A stretch of 64,000 nt of DNA, from positions 3,038,001 through 3,102,000 of the forward strand of contig NZ_CP127295.1 of assembly GCF_030285665.1 (NCBI RefSeq). Direction: 5' to 3'. Positions 44,939 through 53,400 of the stretch are shown here, piece by piece; positions within the stretch are counted from its first letter, which is position 1, and every line of letters starts with the position of its first letter. Both the position numbers and the translations under genes were made by a program. The notes beneath the pieces were generated by a model that worked only from the letters and a program-made list of their open reading frames with translations, did not search any database and was not told the DNA's origin. Source of the stretch: Amycolatopsis mongoliensis (GTDB lineage: Bacteria; Actinomycetota; Actinomycetes; Mycobacteriales; Pseudonocardiaceae).

Positions 44939-46285
44939 CTACGCGGGTACGAGCGCGGCCGCCGGCGGCTCTCCGTCGTCGTCTCCTGGTGCCTGCCAGA
45001 GCAGCCCACCGAGCTGCGTGGCGATACCGCGCCGGACCTCGTCAGGCACGTGTTGGTAGCGCTGAGCCATCGTGATCTTGGACCAGCCCATCACGTCCAT
45101 GACGGCCCGCTCACCGATTCCGAGCACGAGCAGGAACGTCGCTGCGGTGTGGCGAGCGTCGTGCAGGCGCGCTTCCCGAACGCCGGCGGCCTTGAGGACG
45201 GCTTTCCACTCGCCGTAGTCCGCCCGCGGGTCGGTGGGCTTGCCGGTGGGCTGCGCGAAGACCCACTGCCCGTCGTGCCACAGGTCGGCCGCGATCCGCC
45301 GTTCAGCCTCCTGTTGCTCCCTGTGCGCGAGCAGAGCCAACACGAGCGGCGGTGGCACGCTGACAACGCGCCGGCCGGCGCGGGACTTCGGCTCGACCAC
45401 CACAAGCCCGCCGCTGTGACGCTGGGGGCAGTCAGCGCCGCGCTTGCGGCCGCACGGTCGTTCGCCGCAACCGTGCTGCCAGGTTTGGCGCTGAAGGGCA
45501 CGGCGGACGACCAGCAGTCCGGTGACATGCGCGCTCGGGCAGTCTTGGGCTGTGCGCGCGCCGCAACCCGGCTCCGGGCATCCGTGGTGCCACTCGACCT
45601 GAAGATCGGTCCACTTCAAGCCAAGGGCCTCGCCCTGCCTCAGTCCGAGCGCGAGCGCGACGGCCCAGCGCGCACCGTTCCGCAGCGTCCGCGTCGACGC
45701 GAAGATCGCCTTCGCGTCGGCGACGGTGAGTGGGTCGATTTCGGTTTCGTCGATCTTGGGAGACCTGACGGCGCTGATGGGGTTCTTGCCGAGGCGGTCT
45801 CGTCGATCCGCTTCGTTCAGCGCGGCGCGCAGCGTGATGTGAACCTGTTGCAGGGTGGCCGACTTGGCACCTTCCTTCCGCAGTCGTGCGTACAACTTCT
45901 CGATGTGTTCCGACTCAAGCCTCTTGAGCTTGTGTGCGCCGATTCCGGGAATCAGGTACTTGCTGATTGCCGTCCGGTAGTAGGTCTGTGTCTTGTACCG
46001 GACCGAGGGCAGGGCGATGGTCTCGAACCAGTGCAACAACCACCGTTCGACTGTCCAGTCCGGCCCGGCCTTCTCAAGCGATCCGGCGTCGCGGGCACGT
46101 TCGAGCTGGCGGACCTTCTTCGTCACCTCCGCTTCCGTCTTCGCTTGGACGTGCCGGCGGTCGGGCCTCCCGTTGTCCTTCACACCAACGGTCACGCGGC
46201 CGTGCCAGTAGCCGTCATTGCCGAGGTAGATGCTGCTGGCACCGTTGGGAGCGCGGGTGCCTTCCGGGCGATTGCGTCGAGGCAT
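44939..46285 (-). CDS. int: Tyrosine-recombinase integrase of the AICE
   Basis: 448 aa. N-terminal AP2-like and SAM-like DNA-binding parts, a zinc-finger-like insert (GCPEPGCGARTAQDC and CGERPCGRKRGADC), and the catalytic core with Arg in ALGLRQGEALGLKW, HDARH (His375 to Arg378) and nucleophile Tyr410 in QRYQHV. It integrates and excises the element at tRNA-Thr. pSE101 of Saccharopolyspora erythraea is recalled as using a tRNA-Thr site too. It starts 15 nt after the excisionase gene stop. Confidence 0.95.
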   Translation of the reverse strand: MPRRNRPEGTRAPNGASSIYLGNDGYWHGRVTVGVKDNGRPDRRHVQAKTEAEVTKKVRQLERARDAGSLEKAGPDWTVERWLLHWFETIALPSVRYKTQTYYRTAISKYLIPGIGAHKLKRLESEHIEKLYARLRKEGAKSATLQQVHITLRAALNEADRRDRLGKNPISAVRSPKIDETEIDPLTVADAKAIFASTRTLRNGARWAVALALGLRQGEALGLKWTDLQVEWHHGCPEPGCGARTAQDCPSAHVTGLLVVRRALQRQTWQHGCGERPCGRKRGADCPQRHSGGLVVVEPKSRAGRRVVSVPPPLVLALLAHREQQEAERRIAADLWHDGQWVFAQPTGKPTDPRADYGEWKAVLKAAGVREARLHDARHTAATFLLVLGIGERAVMDVMGWSKITMAQRYQHVPDEVRRGIATQLGGLLWQAPGDDDGEPPAAALVPA

Positions 46286-46300
46286 GTTGATTCCCTTCGG

Positions 46301-46606
46301 TCAGGCGGCTGAGTTCTGGGCGGCGGCGTCCGTCACGAGGCGTTCTGCGAATTCGCGCACGGCAGAGGCAGGGACGCGGCGAAGGCGGCTGATCTGTACG
46401 GATTCGAGCTGACCGGTTTTGACCAGACGGAAGGCCAGGGTTCGGCCGATTCCGAGCCGCTCCGCTGCTTCCTCGACAGTCAGCAGGACGCGTTCGGGCA
46501 TTTGCCGGACTGGCGCGGGTGGTGGTTCGTCTTCACTCGTGGCGAGGGATTCAGCGAGCTTCGCGAGGGTGGCGGCAAGCTGGGTGAGTTCGTTGGCGGT
46601 AGCCAT
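46301..46606 (-). CDS. xis: Excisionase (MerR-like HTH)
   Basis: 101 aa. VLLTVEEAAERLGIGRTLAFRLVKTGQLESVQISRLRRVPASAVREFAERL is the excisionase/helix_turn_helix_17 fold. Small size and position just before int match AICE Xis proteins. It should bend DNA at the attachment sites to favour excision. Confidence 0.92.
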   Translation of the reverse strand: MATANELTQLAATLAKLAESLATSEDEPPPAPVRQMPERVLLTVEEAAERLGIGRTLAFRLVKTGQLESVQISRLRRVPASAVREFAERLVTDAAAQNSAA

Positions 46607-46700
46607 CGGTGGTGTGAGCCCTTCGGGTGGCGGTGCGGGTGGCGGTGATGCGCATGAGCTCTCCTCGGTTTGGTGTGGTCGGTTGTCGGAGCTGAGGGGG

Positions 46701-46880
46701 GTAGCCGTACCAGCCGTACCAGCCTCGTTTTGCCTGGTCAGGTGCGGTACGGCTTGGATTCGTGGTACGGCTTGAGCCGTACCAGGGCAGTGACGGTGGT
46801 ACGGCTTGAGCCGTACCAGGCGGGGAAGCCGTACCAGGGCTGACCTGCGAAAATGAGGCTGGTACGGCTGGTACGGCTAC
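46701..46880. repeat. 180-bp nested inverted repeat, candidate origin or regulatory site
   Basis: 31-nt outer arms (46701-46731 and 46850-46880) are complementary with one mismatch. Inside are two more copies of the palindrome GGTACGGCTTGAGCCGTACC (near 46764-46783 and 46798-46817) and single GGTACGG/CCGTACC half-sites, about ten in all. The block fills the gap between the DUF3631 gene and xis. Reading frames crossing it give repetitive peptides and are rejected. Confidence 0.85.
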
Positions 46881-46894
46881 CCCGCCCGGCGGTG

Positions 46895-48079
46895 TCAGGC
46901 CGACCGCGCCCGGCGGAGCGGGATCGCACCTCCGGTGGCCTCGTCGCCGTCGCGTTTGGCCGGCGGATCGGCGCAGTAGCGCTCCCACGAGTCGGCGAAG
47001 TCGGCGCGGCGGTAGCCCTTGGCCTGCCCGGCACCGGGGAACCGCATGGTGTCTGAGCGGATGCCGTACTCCTTGAGCAGACTGCCGAGCTTCATGGCGG
47101 TGAGCCCGGTCGCGCCGTACTCGCGCCACGGCGACTCGTCCAGCGCGCGTAGCCGGTGCAGCAGCTCGGCGGTGGGCAGGGCGAGTTCATCACCGAACGC
47201 GGTGCGGCAGTCGGTGAGCAGACGTTGCCGGTCGTTGCTGTCGTTGTCCTCGTCGGCGGCAGCGGTGAGGGCGAGCACGGCGGTCCGGGAGCGGTCGCTC
47301 CAGGTGCCTCCGGCGTGGTCGGCGACGGCGATCAGGGGTTCCCAGGTGTCGGCGGCGCGGTCTTCCACGGGCATCTCCGGTTCGGCGGTCTCCAATGTGG
47401 ACAGGTCGGCGCGTAGCCACGCGTGCAGGTTGTCGGCGAGCAGCCGCAGGGCGGGCCGGTCGCGGCGGTGCCGGTACGGGGCCACGGTTTCCCCGGGCGC
47501 GCGGCGGCGCATCCGGGCGATGACAGCGCGGTCCTCGATGGTGTCCGGCATCGCGCCGATGCCGGCGAGGGCGGCCATGGCGAACGTGGGGATGGACTCG
47601 ACGCGCTGGTTGGTGGCGTCGTAGCGCTTGGCCGGCCGGTTGCGCTGGTGCCCGGCATTGAGCAGCCCGCGCAGGTCCTCGTTCCCGTCGGCCTTCGGCC
47701 CGAAGATGGTGTCCGCCTCGTCAACGAGCAAGGTGGGCGGGTCCTCGGACACCGACCGGTAGACGGCGGCCGGGCTGCTGTTGACGGTGATGAACGGGTT
47801 GTGGCAGGTGGCCTCGACGATGTCGAGCAGCCGGGATTTCCCGCAGCGCTTCTCCGGGGCGCGGATCACGAGCCGGGGCGCGTGCGCCCACGCGGGTTGT
47901 GCGTGGGTGGCGGCGATCCAGAGGGCGATCGCGTCGGCGGTCTCGGGATTGGGCAGGGCCACGTAGCGAGTGAGCGCGGTCCGCAGCGAGTCGAGCAGGG
48001 CGGCTCCGTCCAGGGTGGACGGTTCGATGTCGTAGGTGCCCATCGGTGCTCCCCCGTCGTTCGGTGTCGTGGTGGTCAT
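46895..48079 (-). CDS. DUF3631 ATPase, candidate replication/helicase protein of the AICE
   Basis: 394 aa. Walker A is in RLVIRAPEKRCGKSRLLD, Walker B in PPTLLVDEADTIFG, with a following TFAMAALAGIGAMPDTIEDRAVIARMRRR arginine segment; the C-terminal third is the DUF3631 core. These proteins are found in phages and integrative elements and resemble primase-associated helicases. No separate Rep or primase gene is seen, so this may be the replication factor. ATG overlaps the previous stop (ATGA). Confidence 0.85.
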   Translation of the reverse strand: MTTTTPNDGGAPMGTYDIEPSTLDGAALLDSLRTALTRYVALPNPETADAIALWIAATHAQPAWAHAPRLVIRAPEKRCGKSRLLDIVEATCHNPFITVNSSPAAVYRSVSEDPPTLLVDEADTIFGPKADGNEDLRGLLNAGHQRNRPAKRYDATNQRVESIPTFAMAALAGIGAMPDTIEDRAVIARMRRRAPGETVAPYRHRRDRPALRLLADNLHAWLRADLSTLETAEPEMPVEDRAADTWEPLIAVADHAGGTWSDRSRTAVLALTAAADEDNDSNDRQRLLTDCRTAFGDELALPTAELLHRLRALDESPWREYGATGLTAMKLGSLLKEYGIRSDTMRFPGAGQAKGYRRADFADSWERYCADPPAKRDGDEATGGAIPLRRARSA

Positions 48080-48438
48080 CAGGCGGCCTCTCGCGTGGCG
48101 ATCCAGGCGTCGACCCGCGCCCAGGACGCGGCGGCTTGTGCGCGGATCTGGTGCGGCGTCAGGGCGGGCCGAGTGGTGACGGCGCGGCGGCGTTCGAGTT
48201 CGGCGTAGGTCGGCGCGGCGGCCAGCGCGCGCCAGTCGGCGGCGGCCGACACGGCGTGGGAGGTCTCGCGCAGCGTGCGGCGGCGGTCCCACTCGATCCA
48301 TTCGGCGAGGAGTTCGGCGACGTGCGGGCTGGTGTTGAGGAGGCGCCAGGCGGCGGCGTCCAGGGTCAGCGCGCGGTACTCGGCGAACGGGATGGTGACC
48401 CGGATGGTCGGGCCGGCGGCGGTGGTGTGCGGGGTCAA
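48079..48438 (-). CDS. Hypothetical AICE protein coupled to the DUF3631 gene
   Basis: 119 aa. No recognised domain; mostly helical, Ala/Arg rich (IRVTIPFAEYRALTLDAAAWRLLNTSPHVAELLAEWIEWDRRRTL). Its stop overlaps the DUF3631 start. Confidence 0.75.
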   Translation of the reverse strand: MTPHTTAAGPTIRVTIPFAEYRALTLDAAAWRLLNTSPHVAELLAEWIEWDRRRTLRETSHAVSAAADWRALAAAPTYAELERRRAVTTRPALTPHQIRAQAAASWARVDAWIATREAA

Positions 48439-48494
48439 GGCGGGTCCTCACGTCGGTCACACGGGGTGACGGTGTGTGGGCGTGTTCGGCCGGG

Positions 48495-48660
48495 GCTAGG
48501 GCCGGGTGGCGAGGGCGCTAGCCTGGTTTTCCGGGTGTTTCCGCAGGTCGGAGCGAGGTGGGTCTAGGGCACTAGTGCGCTGGTCACGACCGCTGCGAGT
48601 GTCTAGAGGAGGGGTCTAGGTCTAGGGGCGGTCCGGTCTAGGACGCGCACCGCCCCTAGC
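48495..48660. promoter_or_regulatory. CTAG-rich repeat cluster, candidate clt (cis-acting transfer locus)
   Basis: About nine CTAG tetramers in 165 nt, including four GTCTAGG heptamers (48562, 48614, 48620, 48636) and a GTCTAGA at 48601. CTAG is normally rare in such DNA. The cluster lies just downstream of the FtsK/TraB-like gene, where clt sites with short direct repeats bound by TraB are found in Streptomyces plasmids. Its right half also forms a hairpin (48622-48632 and 48649-48659) that could serve as a terminator. Confidence 0.6.
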
Positions 48661-48672
48661 CTCCACGACTGG

Positions 48673-50922
48673 TTACGCTCGGTTGTTCTTGGCGGTGGTG
48701 AGGGCGTCGCGGGTGTAGCCGTTGCGGTTGGCTCCCTTGCCCGTCTCCGGGTCCGTGTCCCACACCTGCTTGGGCTTCACGCCATACGGCTTGAGCGCGG
48801 TGGCGAGGTTCTGCGCGGTCCACCCCCGGTACTGGCCGGGCCGCAGCTCGGCCAGGCGGGTCACGATGGCGTCGGACCAGAGCTTGTCCTCCCCGCGCTG
48901 GAACACGGCGATGGTGTCGGCCAGCGGGTCCAGGCGCGCGGCCTCGACGTCGACGGCCTCGCCGGCGGCGTAGCCGGTGATGTTGCCCAGCGCTTCCCGC
49001 CGCGCCCGGGCACCGGCGGCGATCTTCTTGGCGTCGGTGGCGTCCTTGTAGACGCTGCGCACGATCTGCGCGTCGTCACCCTCGCCGGCGAGGTAGCCGA
49101 TGCCCCGGTCGGAGCGGGCGAACATCGTGGCCCGCACCCCGGACTTGTACTGACTGGTGCCGAGAACCATGTCGTTGGCCTGCTGCCCCATCACCTTCAG
49201 GCAGAACCGCAGGATGGCGTTCGCAGAAATGCCCGTAGGCAGCGACTTCGCGTCCGGACGCTGCGTGGCCAGGATCAACGTGATCCCCAACGCGGGGCCG
49301 CGCTTGACCAGGTCAGTGCAGATCTCCTCCAGCTCCTCACCGTGCTCGGGGTGCTCGAACCACACCTGGCACTCATCCACCCCCACCACGATCGGCGCGA
49401 GCCGCAAGTCCTTGCGCGCGGCCAGCTCCGGTGTGACCTTGTTGTCCGGGCACACCGACTCCGGCAGGTTGCGGATCACCTTGGTGCGGCGGCGCATCTC
49501 CTCGCGAAGCTCCCGCATCTCCACCACCATGCGTTCGATGTCCTCAGGGTCATCGCCCACGCCATAGCCGTGCGCGCACTGCCCCAGCGGCGAGAGGTCG
49601 CCGGTGCCCTTGAGGTCGTAGGCATAGAGCACCGCGCGCGGGTCCAGGGCGGCGATCAGCAGCAGTTCCCGCAGCGTGACCGTCTTGCCCATGCGCGGGA
49701 CCGCGCCGATCACCATGGACGCGAACATCAGCGTGATGGGCACCCAGCGGCCGCGCTGGTCGGTCCCGAACGGCTGCGCGGTGAACAGGTCGACCGTCGC
49801 GCCTGGCTTGGCCAGCGGCCACGGCTTCTGCTTGGCCTTGGACATGTCGACGTCGCCGACCCACAGCACCAACCGTCCTTCGTGGACCTTCGCGTCCCCC
49901 TCGGGCCACACGCACCCGATCTGGCGGCGCAGCGCGGAGGACAGCTCGTCGCGCTTGGCGATGATGTCGCCGGCCGTGACACCCAAGGGCAGGTCGACAT
50001 CAGCGCGCCAGCCGTCGCCGTCCCGGGCGATCGGGTTCGGGAACTCGATGCGCTTGCCCTTGGCGTAAGCCTGGTTCAGGCCACCGATGCCCAGGGAGCA
50101 GAGCGCGTCCTCGATCATCGACGACGTCAGCTTGGGTGTCTTCACCGAGTCCACCGCGCGGCCGGCGACCGGCTTGTCCGCCGGCGCGCCCCACCAGCCC
50201 ACGAGCGTCATCGCGACGACCAGGCCGGTCCAGTTCCAGAATGGCGTGACGAACGTGATGCACAGGTACACGATCGCCAGCAGCACGCACACGGCGAACA
50301 TCACCGGTCCCATGCGGCGGCGCACGGTCTCGTTGCGGATCTCGCGCAGCTTCATGTACAGCTCCGCGTCGGACCGGTCGCGGGCGTTCATGCGCACCGG
50401 GTGGGACTCCGCGTCGTACACCCACGCCCGCAGCCGGGCGACCAGGCGGCCGGTCGCGCCGAACGAGCGCAGGAACGCGGTCGGCACGTACACCGGCACC
50501 CGCAGCGCGTGGAACGCGGTGGTGTGGGCGGCGTAGCGGACCAGGAACCGGGCCCGCGACTTGAACTCTTCGGCGGAGGTCAGCCAGCGCGCGACCAGCG
50601 GCCGGGCGGTGGCGTTGCCGGCGGACTCCCACCACGTCGCCTTCGTCGCCGGCGGGTCGACCAGCCGTACAACCGTGCCGTCGTCGGCGGCGGGCCGGTC
50701 CTGCTCCGGGATTTCCTCGGGGGTGCGGGCGGTGTCGGGGCGGATCGGGACGACGTTCCCACCCCGGGTCACGGCGGTGTTCGCGGTGTCGTCGCTGGTG
50801 GCGTTCACGGGCGTGGCGGCCGGGGTGTTCGTGGACGGGTCGGGCGTGCTGTTCACGGAGAGGGGCCCTTCGGGGTCGGGTCCGTTCACGGACTCGGGGG
50901 TGTGGTCGGCGGTGGTGGACAT
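48673..50922 (-). CDS. FtsK/SpoIIIE-type DNA translocase (TraB-like) of the AICE
   Basis: 749 aa. A disordered, Thr/Pro-rich N-terminus, two membrane helices (MFAVCVLLAIVYLCITFVTPFW and LVVAMTLVGWWG), then the motor with Walker A GAVPRMGKTVT, Walker B VVGVDECQVWF and ATQRPDAKSLPTGI. The C-terminus is a small helical part that could read the DNA repeats. In AICEs this single protein moves double-stranded DNA between mycelia. Its start overlaps the upstream gene stop. Confidence 0.93.
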   Translation of the reverse strand: MSTTADHTPESVNGPDPEGPLSVNSTPDPSTNTPAATPVNATSDDTANTAVTRGGNVVPIRPDTARTPEEIPEQDRPAADDGTVVRLVDPPATKATWWESAGNATARPLVARWLTSAEEFKSRARFLVRYAAHTTAFHALRVPVYVPTAFLRSFGATGRLVARLRAWVYDAESHPVRMNARDRSDAELYMKLREIRNETVRRRMGPVMFAVCVLLAIVYLCITFVTPFWNWTGLVVAMTLVGWWGAPADKPVAGRAVDSVKTPKLTSSMIEDALCSLGIGGLNQAYAKGKRIEFPNPIARDGDGWRADVDLPLGVTAGDIIAKRDELSSALRRQIGCVWPEGDAKVHEGRLVLWVGDVDMSKAKQKPWPLAKPGATVDLFTAQPFGTDQRGRWVPITLMFASMVIGAVPRMGKTVTLRELLLIAALDPRAVLYAYDLKGTGDLSPLGQCAHGYGVGDDPEDIERMVVEMRELREEMRRRTKVIRNLPESVCPDNKVTPELAARKDLRLAPIVVGVDECQVWFEHPEHGEELEEICTDLVKRGPALGITLILATQRPDAKSLPTGISANAILRFCLKVMGQQANDMVLGTSQYKSGVRATMFARSDRGIGYLAGEGDDAQIVRSVYKDATDAKKIAAGARARREALGNITGYAAGEAVDVEAARLDPLADTIAVFQRGEDKLWSDAIVTRLAELRPGQYRGWTAQNLATALKPYGVKPKQVWDTDPETGKGANRNGYTRDALTTAKNNRA

Positions 50923-51824
50923 CAGGCGGCCTCCTCCTGGTCGACGGTCACGGGCTGGTCGGCGGGCACCGGCGCGACGGCCGGGCGGGCGGTTTCGGCG
51001 ATCAGGTCGTCGGCGACGTTCTTGCTGGTGCCGCGCGAGATCTCCGGGCAGACGGACCGGACCCAGGCCGGGGTGATCTCGATGCCCGGTGCCCACGCGG
51101 CGCGGGCGTCGGCCAGGTAGTCCCCGCGCAGCTTCCGCGCGGGCTTGGCTGCGGGCTTGCGGGCCGGACGGCGACGCGGCCGGACGACCGGAGTGGGCGT
51201 CTCCCCCGCGCTGTCCTCCACCGGAGCGGGCGCGGCGGCCGGAGCGTCGGCGGTGGGCTGGCCGGTGAACGCGGTGCCGGCGGCGGCCATGACGGCTTCG
51301 GTGAGCTTGTCCCGCAGCACCGGCGCGGTCTCGGCGGCGAGGAACACCAGCACCGGCGGAACCGAGTGCAGCACCACCCCGGCCACGTCCAGGTGCGTCC
51401 AGGACTTCCAGGTGTTCATGACGTAGGTGGCCAGGAATGCGAACCACTTCGTGCGGTGCGCCCACCGGCCGGTGTCGACCTGGTACCGAGCGGTCACCTG
51501 CTCCGCCCGCAGCACCGCCACGAGCACCAGCGAGACCATCGGGTCGAGCAGCCATCCGGCCAGCCAGCCGAGCGACCAGGTGGCCGCGCCGGCGGCGGCG
51601 AAGGACTGGACGTTGACCATGGTGAAGGCCAGTCCGAGGAAGATCCCGAGCCAGATCACCGCGTCGATCTGGGTGCGGACCTTCTCCACTCGCAGCGCAA
51701 CGACGTCGGGGTGGTTGGACAGCCGCCGGACCTGCGCGGCGGTGGCGGCGTCCTGCGCGAGCTTGTCGGCTTCGGACAGCGGCTGGTGCCGGGCGTCGGT
51801 CGGGGTGAGTGCGGTGGTGGTCAT
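50922..51824 (-). CDS. Transfer-associated membrane protein (DUF2637/Spd-like)
   Basis: 300 aa. Four hydrophobic segments (VIWLGIFLGLAFTMVNVQSFAAAG, WSLGWLAGWLLDPMVSLVLVAVLRAE, WFAFLATYVMNTWKSW, VVLHSVPPVLVFLAAETAPV) followed by a Pro/Arg-rich linker and a C-terminal winged-helix-like part (ARAAWAPGIEITPAWVRSVCPEISRGTSKNVADDLI). The pattern resembles DUF2637 proteins encoded beside AICE translocases. It may assist spread between compartments. Confidence 0.82.
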   Translation of the reverse strand: MTTTALTPTDARHQPLSEADKLAQDAATAAQVRRLSNHPDVVALRVEKVRTQIDAVIWLGIFLGLAFTMVNVQSFAAAGAATWSLGWLAGWLLDPMVSLVLVAVLRAEQVTARYQVDTGRWAHRTKWFAFLATYVMNTWKSWTHLDVAGVVLHSVPPVLVFLAAETAPVLRDKLTEAVMAAAGTAFTGQPTADAPAAAPAPVEDSAGETPTPVVRPRRRPARKPAAKPARKLRGDYLADARAAWAPGIEITPAWVRSVCPEISRGTSKNVADDLIAETARPAVAPVPADQPVTVDQEEAA

Positions 51825-52138
51825 CGACGGCCTCCCCGGGTGGTGTGGACGATTTCGGTGATGGCCATCAGCCGCACGATCGTGGCGGCGGCCAACAGCG
51901 CCGGGACGACCAGCGCGATCCACGTGGCGGTGGTGTCCTGGATCTTCACGATCACCAGCCACTGGACGAACGCGATGATCGCCGTGGCCAGGACCAGACG
52001 GATCGTGTTGCCGGTCATGCGGGTGATCTCGCGGACGCCCGTCCGGGCCCGGATCGCGGATTTGCGGCCGGAGCGCCACACGGAGAACACGCCGACCAGC
52101 GCGAGGCCACCGAGGACCATCAGCATCTGCGTGGACAT
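51821..52138 (-). CDS. Small two- to three-helix membrane protein of the transfer operon
   Basis: 105 aa with three hydrophobic segments (MLMVLGGLALVGVFSVW, IRLVLATAIIAFVQWLVIV, WIALVVPALLAAATIVRLMAI). It overlaps the next gene by 4 nt (ATGA). Spd-like by position only. Confidence 0.8.
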   Translation of the reverse strand: MSTQMLMVLGGLALVGVFSVWRSGRKSAIRARTGVREITRMTGNTIRLVLATAIIAFVQWLVIVKIQDTTATWIALVVPALLAAATIVRLMAITEIVHTTRGGRR

Positions 52139-52139
52139 C

Positions 52140-52496
52140 TCAGGCCACCTCCGGCACGTCGAACAGGTCGGTCTGGCCGGGTGCCTGCCAGCCACCGCCG
52201 TGCCAGACAGCGTCGAGCGCGATGCCGTGTTCGGCGCGGATGACCGGCTCGACTTCCGCGAGCCAGGTCCGGCGCGTGGCGGCCGGGGCCTTGGCCCACG
52301 ACCGGCCCGTGTCGGTGAACCGGCGGATCGCCAAACGCTCGATCGCACGGGGAGTCAGGGTGCTTACCATGGGAGACCTCTCCGAGTAGCTACCTGCGTG
52401 GTGGTTGTTGGCGAGACCCGACGCGGCGTGCGCGTTCTTGGCGGAGTGAGCCGCCGTGTCGGGGCCAATCGCGGGGATGACGAGTCGGACAGTCAT
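52140..52496 (-). CDS. Hypothetical AICE protein
   Basis: 118 aa. No recognised domain. The ATG at 52496 overlaps the previous stop (ATGA), as throughout this operon, and the first 42 codons keep high GC at position three. An ATG at 52370 with GAGAGG seven nt before it is an alternative that would give 76 aa (MVSTLTPRAIERLAI...). Confidence 0.65.
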   Translation of the reverse strand: MTVRLVIPAIGPDTAAHSAKNAHAASGLANNHHAGSYSERSPMVSTLTPRAIERLAIRRFTDTGRSWAKAPAATRRTWLAEVEPVIRAEHGIALDAVWHGGGWQAPGQTDLFDVPEVA

Positions 52497-52777
52497 GCGG
52501 CCTCCCCGCTCTCGGCCGTGTCGAGCCGGAGCGGCAGGACCCGCAGCGCTGCGCGGCTGGTGCGCCGGCGAGTGCGGTGGGCGTGCTGTGGGTCGGTGAA
52601 CGCATGCCGGGTGCGGGTCTCCGCCACCGCCGTCGCGGTGGTCAACTCCTGGTCGACCTGGGCGATCAGCGCGTCGATGGCGGACTCGTCCAGGCCGTCC
52701 GGGCAGTGCTGGTGAGCAGCGGAGACGCCGTCAACAGCAGCACGGACAACGCGGTTGGTGATGTGCGCGGACTTCAT
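52493..52777 (-). CDS. Hypothetical protein, first gene of the transfer operon
   Basis: 94 aa. Helical and His/Arg rich (TATAVAETRTRHAFTDPQHAHRTRRRTSRAALRVLPL). It heads a run of coupled genes to the DUF3631 ATPase. GntR-regulated promoter likely upstream in 52778-52896, which holds the small palindrome GTGC-CTTAGT-GCAC. Confidence 0.7.
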   Translation of the reverse strand: MKSAHITNRVVRAAVDGVSAAHQHCPDGLDESAIDALIAQVDQELTTATAVAETRTRHAFTDPQHAHRTRRRTSRAALRVLPLRLDTAESGEAA

Positions 52778-52896
52778 GAGGGGCCTTTCGGTTGAGTGCC
52801 TTGCTGTGCCTTAGTGCACCCTATAGCGTTCAGGTAAGTCAAGGTCGCACGTGTGGCGCATTAGGGTGATGTTGGTTTTCTGCGTACCCTGGCGAG

Positions 52897-53223
52897 ATGC
52901 CTATCGATCAGCAGGGAGCGCAGCCGCTAGGCGCACAGATCAGGGATGACCTGGTCCGACGCATCCGAGCCGGCGAGTTCGCGCTCGGCGAGAAGATCCC
53001 GTCGCTCAAGGCGTTGGCCGGGACGTACAACGTCGCCGAGCTGACCGTCCACAACGCCATCCGCGAGCTGCAGCACGCCGGCGTGCTCGAGTCCGCTGCC
53101 GGGCGAGGCACGTTCGTCCGGAGCCTCCCGGATGAGAGCGCGCCCGCCGATGACGTCGCCGCTCTCCGAGCCGAGGTTGCCGACCTCCGCCGGCGGGTAG
53201 AGGAGCTTGAGAAGCGGTCGTGA
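52897..53223 (+). CDS. GntR-family repressor of the AICE (KorSA-like)
   Basis: 108 aa. A single GntR winged helix (LGAQIRDDLVRRIRAGEFALGEKIPSLKALAGTYNVAELTVHNAIRELQHAGVLESAAGRGTFV) followed by a short coiled coil and no effector domain. In pSAM2 the KorSA GntR protein represses transfer/replication genes; divergent position upstream of the transfer operon supports the same role here. Confidence 0.88.
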   Translation: MPIDQQGAQPLGAQIRDDLVRRIRAGEFALGEKIPSLKALAGTYNVAELTVHNAIRELQHAGVLESAAGRGTFVRSLPDESAPADDVAALRAEVADLRRRVEELEKRS

Positions 53224-53400
53224 TGTCCGGCCGTTCGGTCCGTGGTTCGTGATCATGGAGCTAGCTTCGCCCGTGAGCACCACCGCAGTCCAAGGCCGGA
53301 CAGTCCTAACGCCGCTCCCGCATGACAGCCAGGCATAACCGCAGGTCAAACACCACCTAGTCCGCCCGATCGCAGTCGAAAAAGATCGAAACGAAGGGAC

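Noticed and set aside
46551..47129. Reading frames through the iteron region next to xis
   Set aside because: Peptides are repeats (YGSSRTT-like) caused by the DNA repeats; no start signals.
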